The position numbers were made by a program, and so were the translations under genes. Under the pieces are notes generated by a model, which saw only the letters and a program-made list of their open reading frames with translations, ran no database searches and had not been told where the DNA came from. A stretch of DNA of 64,000 nucleotides from Pictodentalium vernedei. Its lineage: Eukaryota > Mollusca > Scaphopoda > Dentaliida > Dentaliidae. The stretch's first letter is position 1. Every line of letters starts with the position of its first letter. The stretch covers positions 170,649,059-170,713,058 of the forward strand of contig CM062290.1 in the NCBI GenBank assembly GCA_031216915.1, written 5' to 3'. Shown here piece after piece: positions 1 to 12,030 of this stretch.

Positions 1-247
1 CAGCTGGGAGGACCTTTTTAAAAAGAAGTTCGAAGCATGTCAAGAGGTCCGAAGATTAACCGAAATAAAGTGACCAAGTTAGATATATGGGATCCACAGA
101 CGAGGCGGCCACGGGACTGGGTTAATGTTGTGGTTGGAAATTTGTATTTGGAAACTTTTCGAAGCGAAACTAATGACTCGACGGGAAAGGAACTGGTATA
201 AACGGTAGTGGGAAAAAAGTTCTGGATTGTACATCACCAGTCGAATA

Positions 248-620
248 TTATTTATTTATTTATTGGTGTTTAAGGTCACATACTTATGCACAATGGCTAA
301 TCGTGACCGTGACAGTTTTACGGGTGGAGGAAGCCGGAGTACCCGGAGAGAACCACCGAGCAACGACGAGCAGCTGTCAGCTCTCCAACATCGTAACTCT
401 GAACTCTGCACCGCAGCACAGGCAGGGTTAGATTGGTTGAAGACATGCGCACCTTCGACGTGCAGTACGCCTCAGTACATGGCGTCATTGTGCCCACATG
501 TAGGCAATCGGGGTGAAGTGTCTTGCCCAAGGACACAACGCGGTTGCCGCAGGTGGGATTCGAACCGAGGACCTCTCGGCTTGCAGCCTGCACCTCTACC
601 AACTGAGCCACCGCGCCCCC
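248..620 (-). mobile_element. SINE (tRNA head, TGTGTCCTTGGGCAA body)
   Basis: Full-length minus-strand copy: an A-rich tail (TTTATT on the plus strand), then the body, then a tRNA-like head with B box GGTTCGAATCC and A box TGGCTCAGTTGG. It is flanked by an exact 13-bp target duplication, CACCAGTCGAATA, at 235-247 and 621-633. Confidence 0.93.
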
Positions 621-815
621 CACCAGTCGAATACAGAAACATTTATGTCAAAGTGGCGATTGCGTTAAATACAAGAATTTAAAGTTTAATGGATGCGTAT
701 TAAAACAAATATTTAATATAGTACACATTTCTGTTACATTTATAATAGTTTATTGCATTTATGACAGTTTATTACATCTATGGTATACTTTATCATACTA
801 TGGCCAATTTTAATA

Positions 816-1171
816 TTTATTTATTTATTTATTTATTGGGGTTTAAGGTCACATATTTCTGCACAATGGCTTATCATGACCATGGTGGGTGGAGGAAGCC
901 AGAGTACCCGGAGAGAACCACCGAGCAACGGCGAGCAACTGTCAGCTCCCCAACATACTAACTCCACACAAGCAGTGTTAGCATTGGTTGAAGACAAGTG
1001 CACCATCGACGTGCAGTACGCCTTAGTACACGACGTCACCGTGCCCCCAAATGAGCAATGGGGGTGAAGTGTCTTGCCCAAGGACACAACGCGGTTGCCG
1101 CAGGTGGGATTCGAACTGAGGACTTCTCGGCTTGCAGCCTGTACCTCTACCTACTGAGCCACCGCGCCCCC
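816..1171 (-). mobile_element. SINE (tRNA head), same family
   Basis: Same body and head as the 248-620 copy. Exact 15-bp target duplication TGGCCAATTTTAATA at 801-815 and 1172-1186. Two full-length copies in the same orientation lie within 1.2 kb. Confidence 0.93.
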
Positions 1172-1424
1172 TGGCCAATTTTAATACGTGTTGTTTAATT
1201 GTTCGTTTATTGCAATTGATAGTGCGTTACATGCATTCTATTCCTCATGTGCTAGCTTATCGAGTTTTCTCCTGTTTTGTCAGTTAGTAACTTTTATGGC
1301 GCCTTTTATTACATTTGCGGTGAGTAAGTACAGTCTCTACATTTGGTAGTTTATGACATTTGGGGTGAAAAATGGGGTATATTTTTCCAAAGGAGTGTAT
1401 CGCGAGGGTCTGATTTTCTGAGCG

Positions 1425-1677
1425 TTAACCCTTTACCTAACGTAATGGACAAAATCGGTCAGCGCTATTCATAAAAAATCGCCAATTAATTTTCATTATT
1501 TTTAATTTTTTTTGGTCTCAAAAACATAGGTTATGACTCCTCTTTGGAACGAGCTCGACGAGCTCGTTCCAAAGAGGGTCATAACCTATGTTTTTGAGAC
1601 AAAAAATGCAAAAAATTAGTTATTTAAGAATTTTGTTTGCAAGTGTCGTCTCCTTTTCATGTTAGGTAAAGGGTTAA
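1425..1677. mobile_element. TTAA hairpin MITE, family 1 (copy 1)
   Basis: Starts TTAACCCTTTACCTAACG and ends GTTAGGTAAAGGGTTAA. TTAA at both ends plus a CCCTTTACC TIR is the pattern of piggyBac-type elements (inference). The centre is a hairpin with TTTGGAACGAGCTCGACGAG and its complement, flanked by CATAGGTTATGAC / GTCATAACCTATG. The outer arms are not complementary: one carries CAGCGCTATTC, the other AAGTGTCGTCT. Confidence 0.9.
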
Positions 1678-1763
1678 TCAACTGTGATGCCAAACTTTAT
1701 TTTGAATTTCAATTCATTTTTCTGAAGTACATCATTTGGCATCAGACTAATCACCTGTTCTTT

Positions 1764-1976
1764 TTAACCCCTAGCACTCTGGTACTGCAACATAATTTTC
1801 CCCATCCATTCTGTTTTTCTCTTGTTTAACTATGAATTTAACCAATTATATCTTGTTTGACAGAGCTCACTGAGCTCTGTCAAACAAGATATATTAGGTT
1901 ATAAATCAATCTGCATTATGGGAAATATTTGCTGCTGAAAACCTTACCATTTTGACATCAGAGTGCAGAGGGTTAA
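1764..1976. mobile_element. TTAA hairpin MITE, family 2
   Basis: TTAACCCCTAGCACTCTG to CAGAGTGCAGAGGGTTAA. Central hairpin TATATCTTGTTTGACAGAGC with complement around CACTG. Same TTAA/CCC architecture as family 1, with a different interior. Confidence 0.8.
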
Positions 1977-2639
1977 ATAACACGGCTTTCAGAATAGTAC
2001 AATACATGTTTTGAATCATATGCACGATATTACATACAGGGGCACAGATGCGTTTCGTACTGGAAGGTGGGGGCACGATCATTGAAGGGCACCCATACGT
2101 TGATTAGTGGTGGTCCTTGTGGCTTAGTATCATGGTAGAAATACAATATAGAAAGTTATGTTTTGAGATTAACACACTCATACATTGAAAAAAAGTATGC
2201 ATTTTTTATGGCTTCATATTTAACAATATTTTCCACCTGTTGAGACGTTTAGCATGGAGCCCAAAATATGCACTTTTGTGTACTTTAAAAGCCGTCAAAT
2301 CTTTAGTGAAAAGAGTCCGTCCAACCCTTTCCTGCTAATTCCCAACATGATCACAATGACGTCAACTCAAAAGAGAAATACAAGTTTCATGACTGCATTT
2401 AAGCCGTGAGCCCACGCTTCCTCGCTGCACATCCTCGATTTTCCGGTAACAGTCCGGTGGTGGTATTATGGTGTAAAATTATACCGTAAAGATATAGTTT
2501 GGCCCAATCAGTAATTGAAATAATATTTTTTGATAGCAGGTGCGTCGAGTCCTATTACCGTACGTTAACGTTTTGAACTCAGAGTTCCTGAATGTGTAGC
2601 GGTCGAGGTATAAAGGCCAATTACCAACCAACCTGGTTG

Positions 2640-2775
2640 GACCGGATCTCTTAGTCTCGTGGTAAATCGGTCGCTTTGTGTGCTAGAGGTCGACGGTTCG
2701 AACTCCGACTCCCACACTTACCTCTCCTCCTGTTACAAATGTAATACTCGGTACATTACTCTTTGCATTTGCAGG
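2640..2775 (+). repeat. tRNA-like SINE head, third type
   Basis: TTAGTCTCGTGGTAAATCGG resembles an A box and GACGGTTCGAACTCCGACTC a B box at normal spacing. There is no proper acceptor stem, so this is probably a SINE head rather than a tRNA gene. Confidence 0.45.
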
Positions 2776-2790
2776 GACGTTTAGTAATGG

Positions 2791-2826
2791 TTTAATCCTT
2801 CAGCCCTATAGGGCTGAAGGATTAAA
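2791..2826. repeat. 36-bp perfect palindrome with flanking direct repeats
   Basis: TTTAATCCTTCAGCCCTA and its exact complement, no loop. TTAGTAAT occurs at 2781-2788 and 2830-2837. Confidence 0.85.
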
Positions 2827-2979
2827 ATATTAGTAATCCTCCTTAACTATTTGTTGTCGCTAAAACTGTTTGCTCATCCATCATCAAGTTATCCTTTGCG
2901 GGAAAGGTGGGATTATAGGCCTAAACTTTTGGCATTAGGCCTACAGCTCACAGACGTCTAGACCTTTGTCACAACAACT

Positions 2980-3530
2980 TCTCACATTGGCCGATGGCAC
3001 GAGACACATCTTTACTTCTTGTTGCTTTTATTTTCTTTCCCTACGCCTGGAAAGGCACAAACCCTCTTGAACGGCGTTATTTTAGCTGTAAATTATTGCA
3101 AGTTGTTGATTTTTTGGTTTCCATAAGTGAATTATCAATTTATTGGCCTGACTCGGATGCAAATGCGTTGGTCTGTAGCAGATGCATTTTAGACATCTAA
3201 AGACGAATCTATTTTTATCTGGTCTATTCAAGAAACGGAAAATTAATGGCTTGCTTGAATTCGTTCAATTTGAATCAATTAGCGACTCTCACTGTTTCTG
3301 TCAAAGGCGTAACGCGGTCAATAAATAGAGTGGCAAACAAATGCTACTAATGATTACCTTCAATCCCTGGTCTCATTTATTACTGTTCGTCCAAGTTCCA
3401 ACATATTATCTGACTGTCCGTACCGTCGCCTTCTGAACTCGCGAAACTTCTAACTTCTAAATCTCAAGTCAGCCTTCTGTTGAACACCGCATGACAAAAT
3501 TATGAAAATTTAAATGTTACACACTAAAAA
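2980..3530. other. No gene seen
   Basis: AT-rich; the 68-codon ORF here has no support. Nothing recognised. Confidence 0.5.
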
Positions 3531-3740
3531 CTAAAGTGTTAAAACTGACACTTTCAAGGTGTTAAACCCATTCTAACTCTTAGGGTTTGATTTTAACACT
3601 CAAAGTGCAAGGCTTTAAGCACTTAGACATTACAATCGTCAGACATCTGAAACTTGAATGGATGGCACTTCCCATGTGTCTAGCATTGGTGGTTCTTCCA
3701 GAATCGTCCATAATTTGATTTGCGCTTGGTGGGTACATAA

Positions 3741-3822
3741 TTAAAAGGACACAACGCAGATGACGCGGATCAGGCTCGAGAGTTCGAGCCTGATCCGCGT
3801 CATCTGCGTTGTTTCCTTTTAA
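3741..3822. repeat. 82-bp palindrome
   Basis: GCAGATGACGCGGATCAGGC pairs with GCCTGATCCGCGTCATCTGC. The outer TTAAAAGGA / TCCTTTTAA also pairs. Confidence 0.85.
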
Positions 3823-4679
3823 GCGTCACGACATTACACTTGTCAAGTGGTATTATTGTCAACACCTGTCAAGTTCTACACTTGACCGTTACTTGTGCGG
3901 TGAACTAACAATCGCGTAAGCGAGAATTCATCACCATCCCCACTCCACATACCTCGAAATCTATACAACCACAAGTATTTTCCCTGTCTTTTTTCCTGAA
4001 CCTTCTTTTCTCTTGGTGGTATTTTATCTCCATACTATTTTGAAAAACATCAAATTTCAATTGAACATTTTAGTGACAGGAAGTAATGGACTATGTATAA
4101 TGATGAAATATTAAACACTCTGGGTAAGGAAATATTTAAATAGGTTGTCAAATTCATTGGATATTTCTTTTTGTCCAGTGTCTTCCATTTTGAGTTATAC
4201 GTCTGAATTTGCCCTTTCGGTAGTTAAGCCAGAAGTACATCCCTTTTCATCAATTAGTTGATTACTCATTTTGAAGTATTTTGAGCTGCTGACCGCCCGT
4301 TGGACCTGCGAAGGTTGTTCCGGGGCTGATTCGGAAATTGAGCCAAGATGGTGTAAAAAGGCTTAATATACCCAATGTATAATTTGATGGGTCGACGGGA
4401 AATAAGAAGCGCCTGCACTGAAGCTGTCCACGTTTAATATCATGTGGTGGCTTGCTGAACTGTTTAGTGTGGACTGTTAGAGTTCGTTCCACTCATGGAT
4501 ACCAGATAACCACACACACCCAACTACCAATAGTATCACACAACTTAGAATCACACAGCAACAGTTGGACGGTATAGGACATTAGGTGGGTTTGTTGTAC
4601 TAAGGGCTAACAGTTTTTTCATGCGAGTGAAAAAAGTAATGTCTTGCAAAACCTGTTGATTTCAATGACAACAATGGTG

Positions 4680-4850
4680 AGAATTTTTATAACAAAACCT
4701 TATCGATTTTTATTACAAAACTCGTAATCTTGGTTTATGTTAAAACCTGGCGATTTTATTACAAAAGTTGTGAGCTATGGCAAAACCTGACGATTTTTAT
4801 TACAAAAGTAGGAGCTATGACAAAAGTCATCATTTATTACAAAAAGTGGG
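4680..4850. repeat. Degenerate short tandem array, TTTTATTACAAAA
   Basis: TTTTTATTACAAAA and AAAACCTGRCGATTTT recur five to six times at about 40-bp spacing. Confidence 0.8.
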
Positions 4851-4864
4851 CGTAACAGATCGTC

Positions 4865-4935
4865 CCCGAGTTCCAATGTGTTCTATGTACCAGTAGACAT
4901 ATAGAACAGTAACACATTGGAACTCAGGAGACGAG
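4865..4935. repeat. Inverted repeat
   Basis: GAGTTCCAATGTGTTCTAT against ATAGAACAGTAACACATTGG followed by AACTC; a 3-base asymmetry (GTA) lies in the right arm. Confidence 0.65.
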
Positions 4936-4999
4936 ATGTGTCATAGACTATAGGATAAAAGAGAGGAACATTTTACTAATTATTTGATAAGGCCTAAAA

Positions 5000-5380
5000 A
5001 AATAAAAAATCTGTTTCTCAGGCCCTCCCGCATGGTCATTTAGGCTGCCGCATGCTCTCTTTTTATAACCAATTTAAACTTAAAAAAAATAAAAATTAAA
5101 TGGTTTATGTCTGATATTTTACCCAAGTTAAAAAATTTGATGAATTTGTCCCTTGAGTGAAAGAAGGCTTTGCAATGCTTTAGCATTGCAAAGCCTTCTT
5201 GCACTCAAGGGATGAAATACTCCACCACCCATGCTATCCTGTAGATTATGAGGCCTAAAACTTGAACCAAGAACATGAACTTTTGATGGCAAAGAAGTAA
5301 TTACTGAAATAAAAAATAAAATTAGAAAACGCTCGCCCGCGTGCAATTTTACAAATAATGGCCTGAGAAACAGAAGATCT
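5000..5380. mobile_element. Fold-back element with central hairpin
   Basis: Ends TCTGTTTCTCAGGCC (5010) and GGCCTGAGAAACAGA (about 5358). The central near-perfect hairpin at 5149-5212 is CCCTTGAGTGAAAGAAGGC to its complement, with TTTAG at the tip. Confidence 0.6.
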
Positions 5381-6149
5381 ACTTTGTGTGTCCTAAATAG
5401 TTTTTGCAAGGAGTTCTTCAAATTTCCCATAGTAGCGACGGTTAATGTTGTGCCCAAATAATGTAATTGTGCCAACATTATGTCGTATTTGAGAAGTTTT
5501 TGTTGATGGTTTCGCAGTGTTTCGGTCATATACATAATTTGGTCAAGTTTTCCCAATGTACGCAATGTAGTTTAGGGCCTACCAGTTGAACCAAGCAACA
5601 GATAAATAAGTTTAAAGAAATGGAGTTCGCCAGTAAAAAGAAATCTGCGTCGACGCCGATTGCTTTTCTCTGGCGAACTTTGTATGAGTATGTTCTACAA
5701 GCTTGAGATCTAAGATATTCATATTTGTGACGTTTCCCATGAAACGACATACGTAATTAACATTTAAGTGGGATTTAGGCTTGACGCCGAAAAACTAAGA
5801 AACCTTCTAGGTAAATGTTTAGCTCAAGGAGGTTAAGGTGAAGTCCTATAACAAGAGGCTGTAAACTTTGGGGTTCTGTCTTTTTTAGGGAAAAAACTGG
5901 AAAAGTATATGAAACAGACGTCAAGAAGACAAAAACACCTACACTTTTCCTCCCAACAGGCCACAACGCAGTGAATCGGAATTTGCCGCTGTGCGAAAAT
6001 TAGACGAATCTGAAGGCCAGGCAAGTGTTGTATCTAGTCGTTTTCAGTAAATACATTTTCAGTGAAAACTGATGGAATTTCTTTCCCACAAACTGTAAAC
6101 TGTCTATGTGTGTGTGAGTGGGGAGGGAGGAGTTGGGGATGCACCCCTC

Positions 6150-7516
6150 TTGTATCTGTCGGAAACCGGGGCTTTGTCGCTGCTGGGAGAAATAGATTCA
6201 CGCCGCGTATTCAGCCAAAACCCAAGGAGTGTTGCCTGAATCCGGGAGTGAACGTATGTCTCACCGTGACGAACCTGCCCGTTTCACTTTTGTTGGGGTG
6301 GTTCTTATCCTGAAGGGGTTAATAACTTATCCTCGAAAAGCGTAAATCAACAGGGATTCACTGAAAACAACAATTTTAATACATATATAAAAATAATAAA
6401 TATGATAATTTGTGACTTACATGGAATCCAAAAGAATAAGAAAACAAAACGTCAGTCACCCCCTACCCACAGTTTTTGAGTCACTGGTATTGGTTCCTTG
6501 GTCGCCTCTTCACTTCACCCTTTCGCTGTCGTCGCACGGCCACTAGCGTATTGTCACTTTATCGGACGTCTCTGCTCTAACAGGTGACGGAATGTCACTC
6601 TATTACTGCCGTCGCACGGCCACTAGCTTATTGTCACTTTACTTGACGCTTTTCACACAAGCAGTCGCCACCAATGGGGTTAATCTCTCCCCTACGTCTA
6701 TCAGGACAATGTGCATACAGGCAAGGCCTACTCTGCCTATGTATGGCTTGCCTTCTAAAACAGGTAATGCCGTTTACCTAAATGGATATAGCTCCCTGAG
6801 CTCGTACTTCCTGTTCCTGATCCTATTCTCATATATGGCCACCGACTTGGCCCGCGACTGCTCCTATTCTAAATATGAGCTCTGTGGTCCCCTACATCAC
6901 AACGTGCCTATACTTTCGCACCGATGCGGCACCTCCTCTAACCTATAGCATGGGACCTCCCCATCTACACGCAACGGCCCACAGCCTCACACACCTTCAG
7001 ACTGGATTTGGCTGGAATGAATTTTTCTAGAAATACCCCGATTTTTATTTAGATAGCCAGAACATTAATTCTCAGTTTAATCGCTTCTCTTGAACTTGGC
7101 CGCTTAGATCTATCTTAATTTAATACTCGCTTTAACGTTCCTTTGAAAGACTCGCATTTTGGTATCTTTTGACATTTCGGAGACAGGCTAGCTGCGTAAT
7201 ATGGGTGTGTGTTCAGAATATATGCGATGTACTGTTTTCTACAACAACCACCTATTAAGTGGTCATAATTATACAGATAATGATTACCGAAGAATCCCCC
7301 TTTGATCAGTTATCAGATAGCCCATGTGGCGTTCAACACATGCGCCCTAATGGACACTAAATTTCATGCCTAATTAGCAGAATTCGAGTGACAAATCGGT
7401 TTTCGGGGTCCATTATATAAACGCACATTCTGGTACCTTGGCCCGAACGAGAAAAATTATCAAAGACATATACACTTTTATACAACAAAATCGCAACTTT
7501 TAGCTATCACCTTGAC
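6150..7516. repeat. Dispersed repeat R1, copy A, uninterrupted
   Basis: About 1.37 kb matching 35500-40600 without the LINE. It contains an internal short duplication: GCACGGCCACTAG followed by TATTGTCACTTTA occurs at about 6535 and again at about 6615. ORFs inside it do not resemble known proteins. Confidence 0.85.
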
Positions 7517-7897
7517 AGTATCACATGTCATTCTGTCTCTTTTTCAGTGGCATAGATGCAAGTGTTGATGAAGTGATGACCTCCCTCCCCAATCCCAAAG
7601 GAGTTTTTGTCGAAAACTTTATTTTTGTCGATTTACTTACCTGATGAACCACTAGAGAACAAAATGTCAGGTTCCAATTGGCACCCATGGGATTACCCTT
7701 TCAGACATAATACTGTCAAATAATTAACAAGGACAATTCCTCATAATAAGCTGAAAACAGAGGGTAGGGATGATCCCGACTATGAAATTTTCAATGGAAA
7801 ATAGCAATCCAGAGTACCACCAAGGGTTATTTTCACGTGGCTTTTACTGGTAGAGTGTTAAATATTATTTTTAGTCGACAGAATTTCTTCACACGTC

Positions 7898-7963
7898 TTT
7901 GCCTTGTTAGATTTTAAGGGAGAGTGCCTGCAGGCACTCTCCCATAAAATCTAACAAGGCAAA
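7898..7963. repeat. 66-bp palindrome
   Basis: TTTGCCTTGTTAGATTTTA and complement, then GGGAGAGTGCC / GGCACTCTCCC around TGCA. One A/A mismatch. Confidence 0.85.
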
Positions 7964-8813
7964 TTCTCACAGACTAAAGAATTCCACTTTAAAGATAATA
8001 TGAAGCACATCCACTGAATATGAACCTGTTAAGTTACAGTACTTGTGCTTCAGAATAAAGCCCAAATATGGGCTTCCAGCACTCTACTATTTAATCATAT
8101 GGCTGATTTTTGTCGACCATTTTTATGATCTTGACCCCAACCTCCGTCAGAGGGAGTTATCTACTCTATTGCTATGAGGTACTGGAACACAGTGCTGACA
8201 AGGTTAAGTATCAATGCAGGTTAAAAGAGAAACCGGAGGCGTATTTCTTCTCACGCCGACTGACTCATATTAAAGTAAAATGCAATTCTTACCCGAACTC
8301 TATTTAAAGGTCAGTAAATCAAGATTTAGACAGATTTTCTTATAATAAATTAATGAAAGAGATAAAAGCACGATATGATATCGCTGGAACGCACATTAAC
8401 TCTTCCATTCCGTCTTGTAAAATTGTGTTTCTCAGAGGAGTTTACAAACTTATGGTTAATACGATATATTTAACGGAAAGCAAAAGTAGAAACAAATAGC
8501 TGTTAGACTTTTCAGTCACTTCAAAGAGCTCTTCAGTGTGCTATTCGATTGATATAGAGGAGGCTTAACCTGGGGATTTCGCGAATCCAATGTTAAGTGC
8601 CTGAACACAGAGCAATAATTTATTAGACGATGGTAAAACGATAACATCAGGGAAGGCACAATGAACGCAAACCCTGGGGGCCATTTAAAATTGATGACTC
8701 TCACGAACATTAATTCCGTGCGCGCTGTCTTGACGTCTTGTTGTGAATTCCGACTTCACTTGAAACCATGGCACTTCTTTATTCTACAATTGGAGAGCAA
8801 ATGTTTTCGGATT

Positions 8814-9421
8814 TTAACTCTCTACCCAATTTTACGTGGAAACCCTGCAGCGCTTTCCCCAAAAATCGTAATTGAATTTTTATTGTCTTTATTCCTGTTT
8901 TCCCCCGAAAACATAGCTCATGACCCTCTTGGGAACGGGCTCGTTTCCTCGAGGGGTCATTAGCTATGTTTTTCAAACAAAAAACAAACAGAAATTCAAG
9001 GGGAGCGCGGTGGTTCAGTAGGTAGAGGTGCAGGCTGCAAGACGAGAGGTTCTCGGTTCGAATCCCACCTGCGGCAACCGCGTTGTGTCCTTGGGCAACA
9101 CGTCATCTCCATTGCCCGCGTGGGGGCACGGTGGCGTTGTGTACTAAGGCGTACTGCACGTCGATGGTGCACTTGTCTTCAACCAATGCTAACCCTGCTT
9201 GTGTGGAGTTAGTATGATGGGGAGCTGACAGTTGCTCGCCGTTGCTCGGTGGTTCTCTCCGGGTACTCCGGCTTCCTCCACTCATAAAACTGTCGCGGTC
9301 ATGATTAGCCATTGTGCATAAATATGTGACCTTAAACACCAATAAAGAAATAAATAACAGAAATTCAAGAAATTATTTTACAAGATTTAGTGCCGCCTTC
9401 TACATCAGTTGGGTGAAAACT
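8814..9421. mobile_element. TTAA hairpin MITE, family 1, split by a SINE
   Basis: The left part (8814-9000) has a degraded TIR, GCAGCGCTTTCC and the hairpin CATAGCTCATGACC / GGGGTCATTAGCTATG. After the SINE (9001-9357), AGTGCCGCC and TTGGGTGAAA match the right arm. Confidence 0.75.
9001..9357 (+). mobile_element. SINE (tRNA head), full length, inside a TTAA MITE
   Basis: Starts GGGAGCGCGGTGG with A box TGGTTCAGTAGG and B box GGTTCGAATCC, then TTGTGTCCTTGGGCAA, and ends ACACCAATAAAGAAATAAATAA. Target duplication CAGAAATTCAAG at 8989-9000 and 9358-9369. The flanks are the two halves of a degraded TTAA hairpin MITE. Confidence 0.93.
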
Positions 9422-9631
9422 CGTCAGATTTGATCCTAATATCAGGCGGAGTAATGGTTGCAGTGGGTTTATCCCTGTGGCAAAGTTTCTTATCTCGACA
9501 GCAACAAAAAATCCAGCTCAAGGTTTCCTCAACTTTGTTTCAAGCCTAATCTTTTCAGCTGCAGGTACAAACCGTTGAAAGCACCAGCGGCTTCACTAAT
9601 AAAAGAAAAGCTTTACACGAAGTTACTATTT

Positions 9632-9790
9632 TTAACCCTTTGAACCCCCGTTTCCAGGCATGGGGTCGCCTCTGTGTACACTTACAGTGAGATGAGTCAG
9701 TCCAATATCAATATACAGGGAGGATAAAATAATAACCGCAGTCTGCAGCCGTCAGTCTGCATACAGCAGTTATTATTTTATCTTGAATGC
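9632..9790. mobile_element. Possible family 3 relative
   Basis: TTAACCCTTTGAACCCC start and an imperfect hairpin GATAAAATAATAACCGC...GCAGTTATTATTTTATC at 9724-9782. The right TIR is not found. Confidence 0.45.
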
Positions 9791-11090
9791 CCCATGTATA
9801 AACCTCTTATAGTAAGACAAAAAATGGGACGAAAGTAAGCCCTGGACCGAAAAATTGGTCTTACGATTTCAAAGGTTTAAGCGAAAAACGAAATATTCGC
9901 CCATAATTTCAAAATCAAAGTTAATAAAAGCGAGTATTACTCATGTAAATTATAACTGTACTGAAGTTTTGATAAATAAAGATCAGACTACACACGTGTA
10001 TTGTCGAAACCGAAATCTCGTAAAATCTGATATTCTGTTAGTAAAAGGCGTCATTTCATTTTCTACTGATAGACACTAGATATTTACCTTTGAGCAATAT
10101 GTTTCTTCCAGTAGAAAGCCAGCTTCTGTACTGGGAAAAAACGATTCTACCAATAGAAACTGTAATTTCAGTAGTAAACTCTCAGATTTTACCACTCTTT
10201 GTTGGGTGTAATACTGAAAATTTACAGCTTCGGTATAACTTTTACATGGGGATTGAATATTTTTTTTTAAAACGGTGTTGGCCTTTTTCAAAAGCGTCCA
10301 GGGATCGCTATGACTTACATAGGCTGCACTTGATGCGCAATTTGATACAGAGCTGCTTGATGTCATTTTTTGTATTTTGGAACCATTTTTTTCGCTGACG
10401 CTTTTCCGTTTACGACTAGCCCAGACTCCTGGATCTTATTTGATATGCAGACAATGTGTTTATTGCAACTTGGTTTCAATGTTGTTTACGTTTATTAACA
10501 ATAGGCGCGGCTAATGTCAGAACCCTGTAGTGTTCCCGTAGGAAGTCTGACCCAATCAGCTTTGGTCGTGAAATTGGTTTGTAGTAAGACTGGAATTTAA
10601 TAATCATTCTTGGATTCACAAGTTTTAAGGTTTATATCTGCGTTCGTCCTGACATACATAGTCGGGGGATTTAGTGTAAAAATTGACCACCTTACATTTA
10701 TGGTACCGACCGAACATTGTTTTATCTTTTCTATAAATCAAGGAACGTACTCAGTACTTTAGCATATTCCGACGTGAAACCTGAACCATTACAAGAAAGA
10801 TTTGAAACTGCTCGAGTTGAACATATTTCTTGGCACTCTGGATGTGTAACAACATTTTGCCTGTTAACTTTATTGTTTGTAGGTAAGACTTACAGTTTCA
10901 CTAATTATATTTTCTTTGGTGGAACGTAATGTAGTTGAATTATATGTACTATGAAGGGAAACATTGCTACTAAAAACAGATTCTATTTCGACAAGAGAGA
11001 GATACAGGACTAATCATATTCGAGTCTCCGATGTAATGGCGCCTTTTTCGACTCATGCGTTCCTGAAGATATCATACTAATTTTAATCCC
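9790..11090. other. No clear gene; one exon-shaped segment
   Basis: 10763-10882 sits between an AG and AG|GTAAGA and reads SDVKPEPLQERFETARVEHI..., but its pyrimidine tract is poor. No repeat recognised. Confidence 0.4.
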
Positions 11091-11095
11091 ATCTG

Positions 11096-11478
11096 GGGGA
11101 GCGCGGTGGCTCAGTGGTAGACTGTTGGACTTCTTTGCTAGAGGTCCCGAGTTCGAATCCCGTTCGGGACGACCCGCGTTGTGTCCTTGGGCAAGGCACT
11201 ATACGGGTTGCTTACATGGGGGCACGATGACGCTGTGTACTAAGGCGTACTGCACGTCGATGGCACATGTCTTCAACCGCTGTAACCCTGCTTGAAAGGA
11301 GCTTGAACAGAGTTAGAATATTGAGGAGCTGACAGATGCTCGTCGATGCTCGGTAATTCTCTCCGGGTACCCCGGCTTCCTCCACCCGTAGAACTGTCAC
11401 GGTCACGATTAGAAATCGCGCATAAGTATGTGACCTTAAACACCAATAAATAAATAAATAAAAATAAATAAATAAATA
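11096..11478 (+). mobile_element. SINE (tRNA head, different tRNA-like 5' part)
   Basis: Head GGGAGCGCGGTGGCTCAGTGG with B box GAGTTCGAATCC, then the shared body and an AATAAATA tail. The head differs in its middle part from the 9001 copy. The target duplication is unclear (AATCCC on both sides). Confidence 0.88.
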
Positions 11479-11516
11479 ATCCCCGCTGAGCACAATTGTT
11501 CATCTTGAAAACCTTT

Positions 11517-11519
11517 CAA

Positions 11520-11588
<69 letters not shown>

Positions 11589-11625
11589 GAAGAAGAAGAA
11601 GAATTATTATTATTATTATTATTAT

Positions 11626-11666
<41 letters not shown>

Positions 11667-11937
11667 AGTAGTAGTAGTAGGAGAAGTAGTAAGTAGTAGT
11701 AGTAGTAGTAGTAGTAGTAGCAGTAGTAGTAAGGAGTAGTACTAGTAGTAGCAGTAGTAGTAAGGAGTAGTAGTAGCAGTAGTAGTAAGGAGGAGTAGTA
11801 GTAGTAGTAGTGGTAGTAGTTTTTGTAGTAGTAGTAGTAGTAGTGGTAGGAATAGTAGTAAGTAGTAGTAGTAGTAAGCAGTAGTAGTAAGTAGTAGTAG
11901 TAGTAGGAGTAGTAGTAAGTAGTAGTAGTAGCAGTAG
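11517..11937. repeat. Trinucleotide microsatellite (ATA, AGA, then GTA)
   Basis: (ATA)n with short AGA and ATT blocks to about 11627, then about 300 bp of (GTA)n with scattered changes. It lies between a full SINE and a SINE 3' fragment. Confidence 0.98.
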
Positions 11938-12030
11938 TATTTATTTATTTATTGGTGTTTAAGGTCACATACTTATGCACAATGGCTAATCGTGACCGTG
12001 ACAGTTTTACGGGTGGAGGAAGCCGGAGTA
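11938..12030 (-). mobile_element. SINE 3' fragment
   Basis: Only the last 90 bp (tail and GTGACCTTAAACACC region) of the SINE. It directly abuts the GTA microsatellite, and the 5' part is missing. Confidence 0.85.

Noticed and set aside
227-682. 151-codon ORF at the window start
   Set aside because: It is the minus-strand SINE read in a chance open frame; the same holds for ORFs at 780-1087, 9103-9342, 11212-11503 and 50778-51057.
6592-6948. 118-codon ORF in repeat R1
   Set aside because: The frame is not kept in the second R1 copy.
9001-9075. tRNA gene
   Set aside because: A and B boxes are present but it is the head of a SINE with target duplications; there is no closed acceptor stem.
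10763-10882. Internal exon between AG and AG|GTAAGA
   Set aside because: Poor pyrimidine tract, no partner exons, hydrophobic tail without a recognised family.
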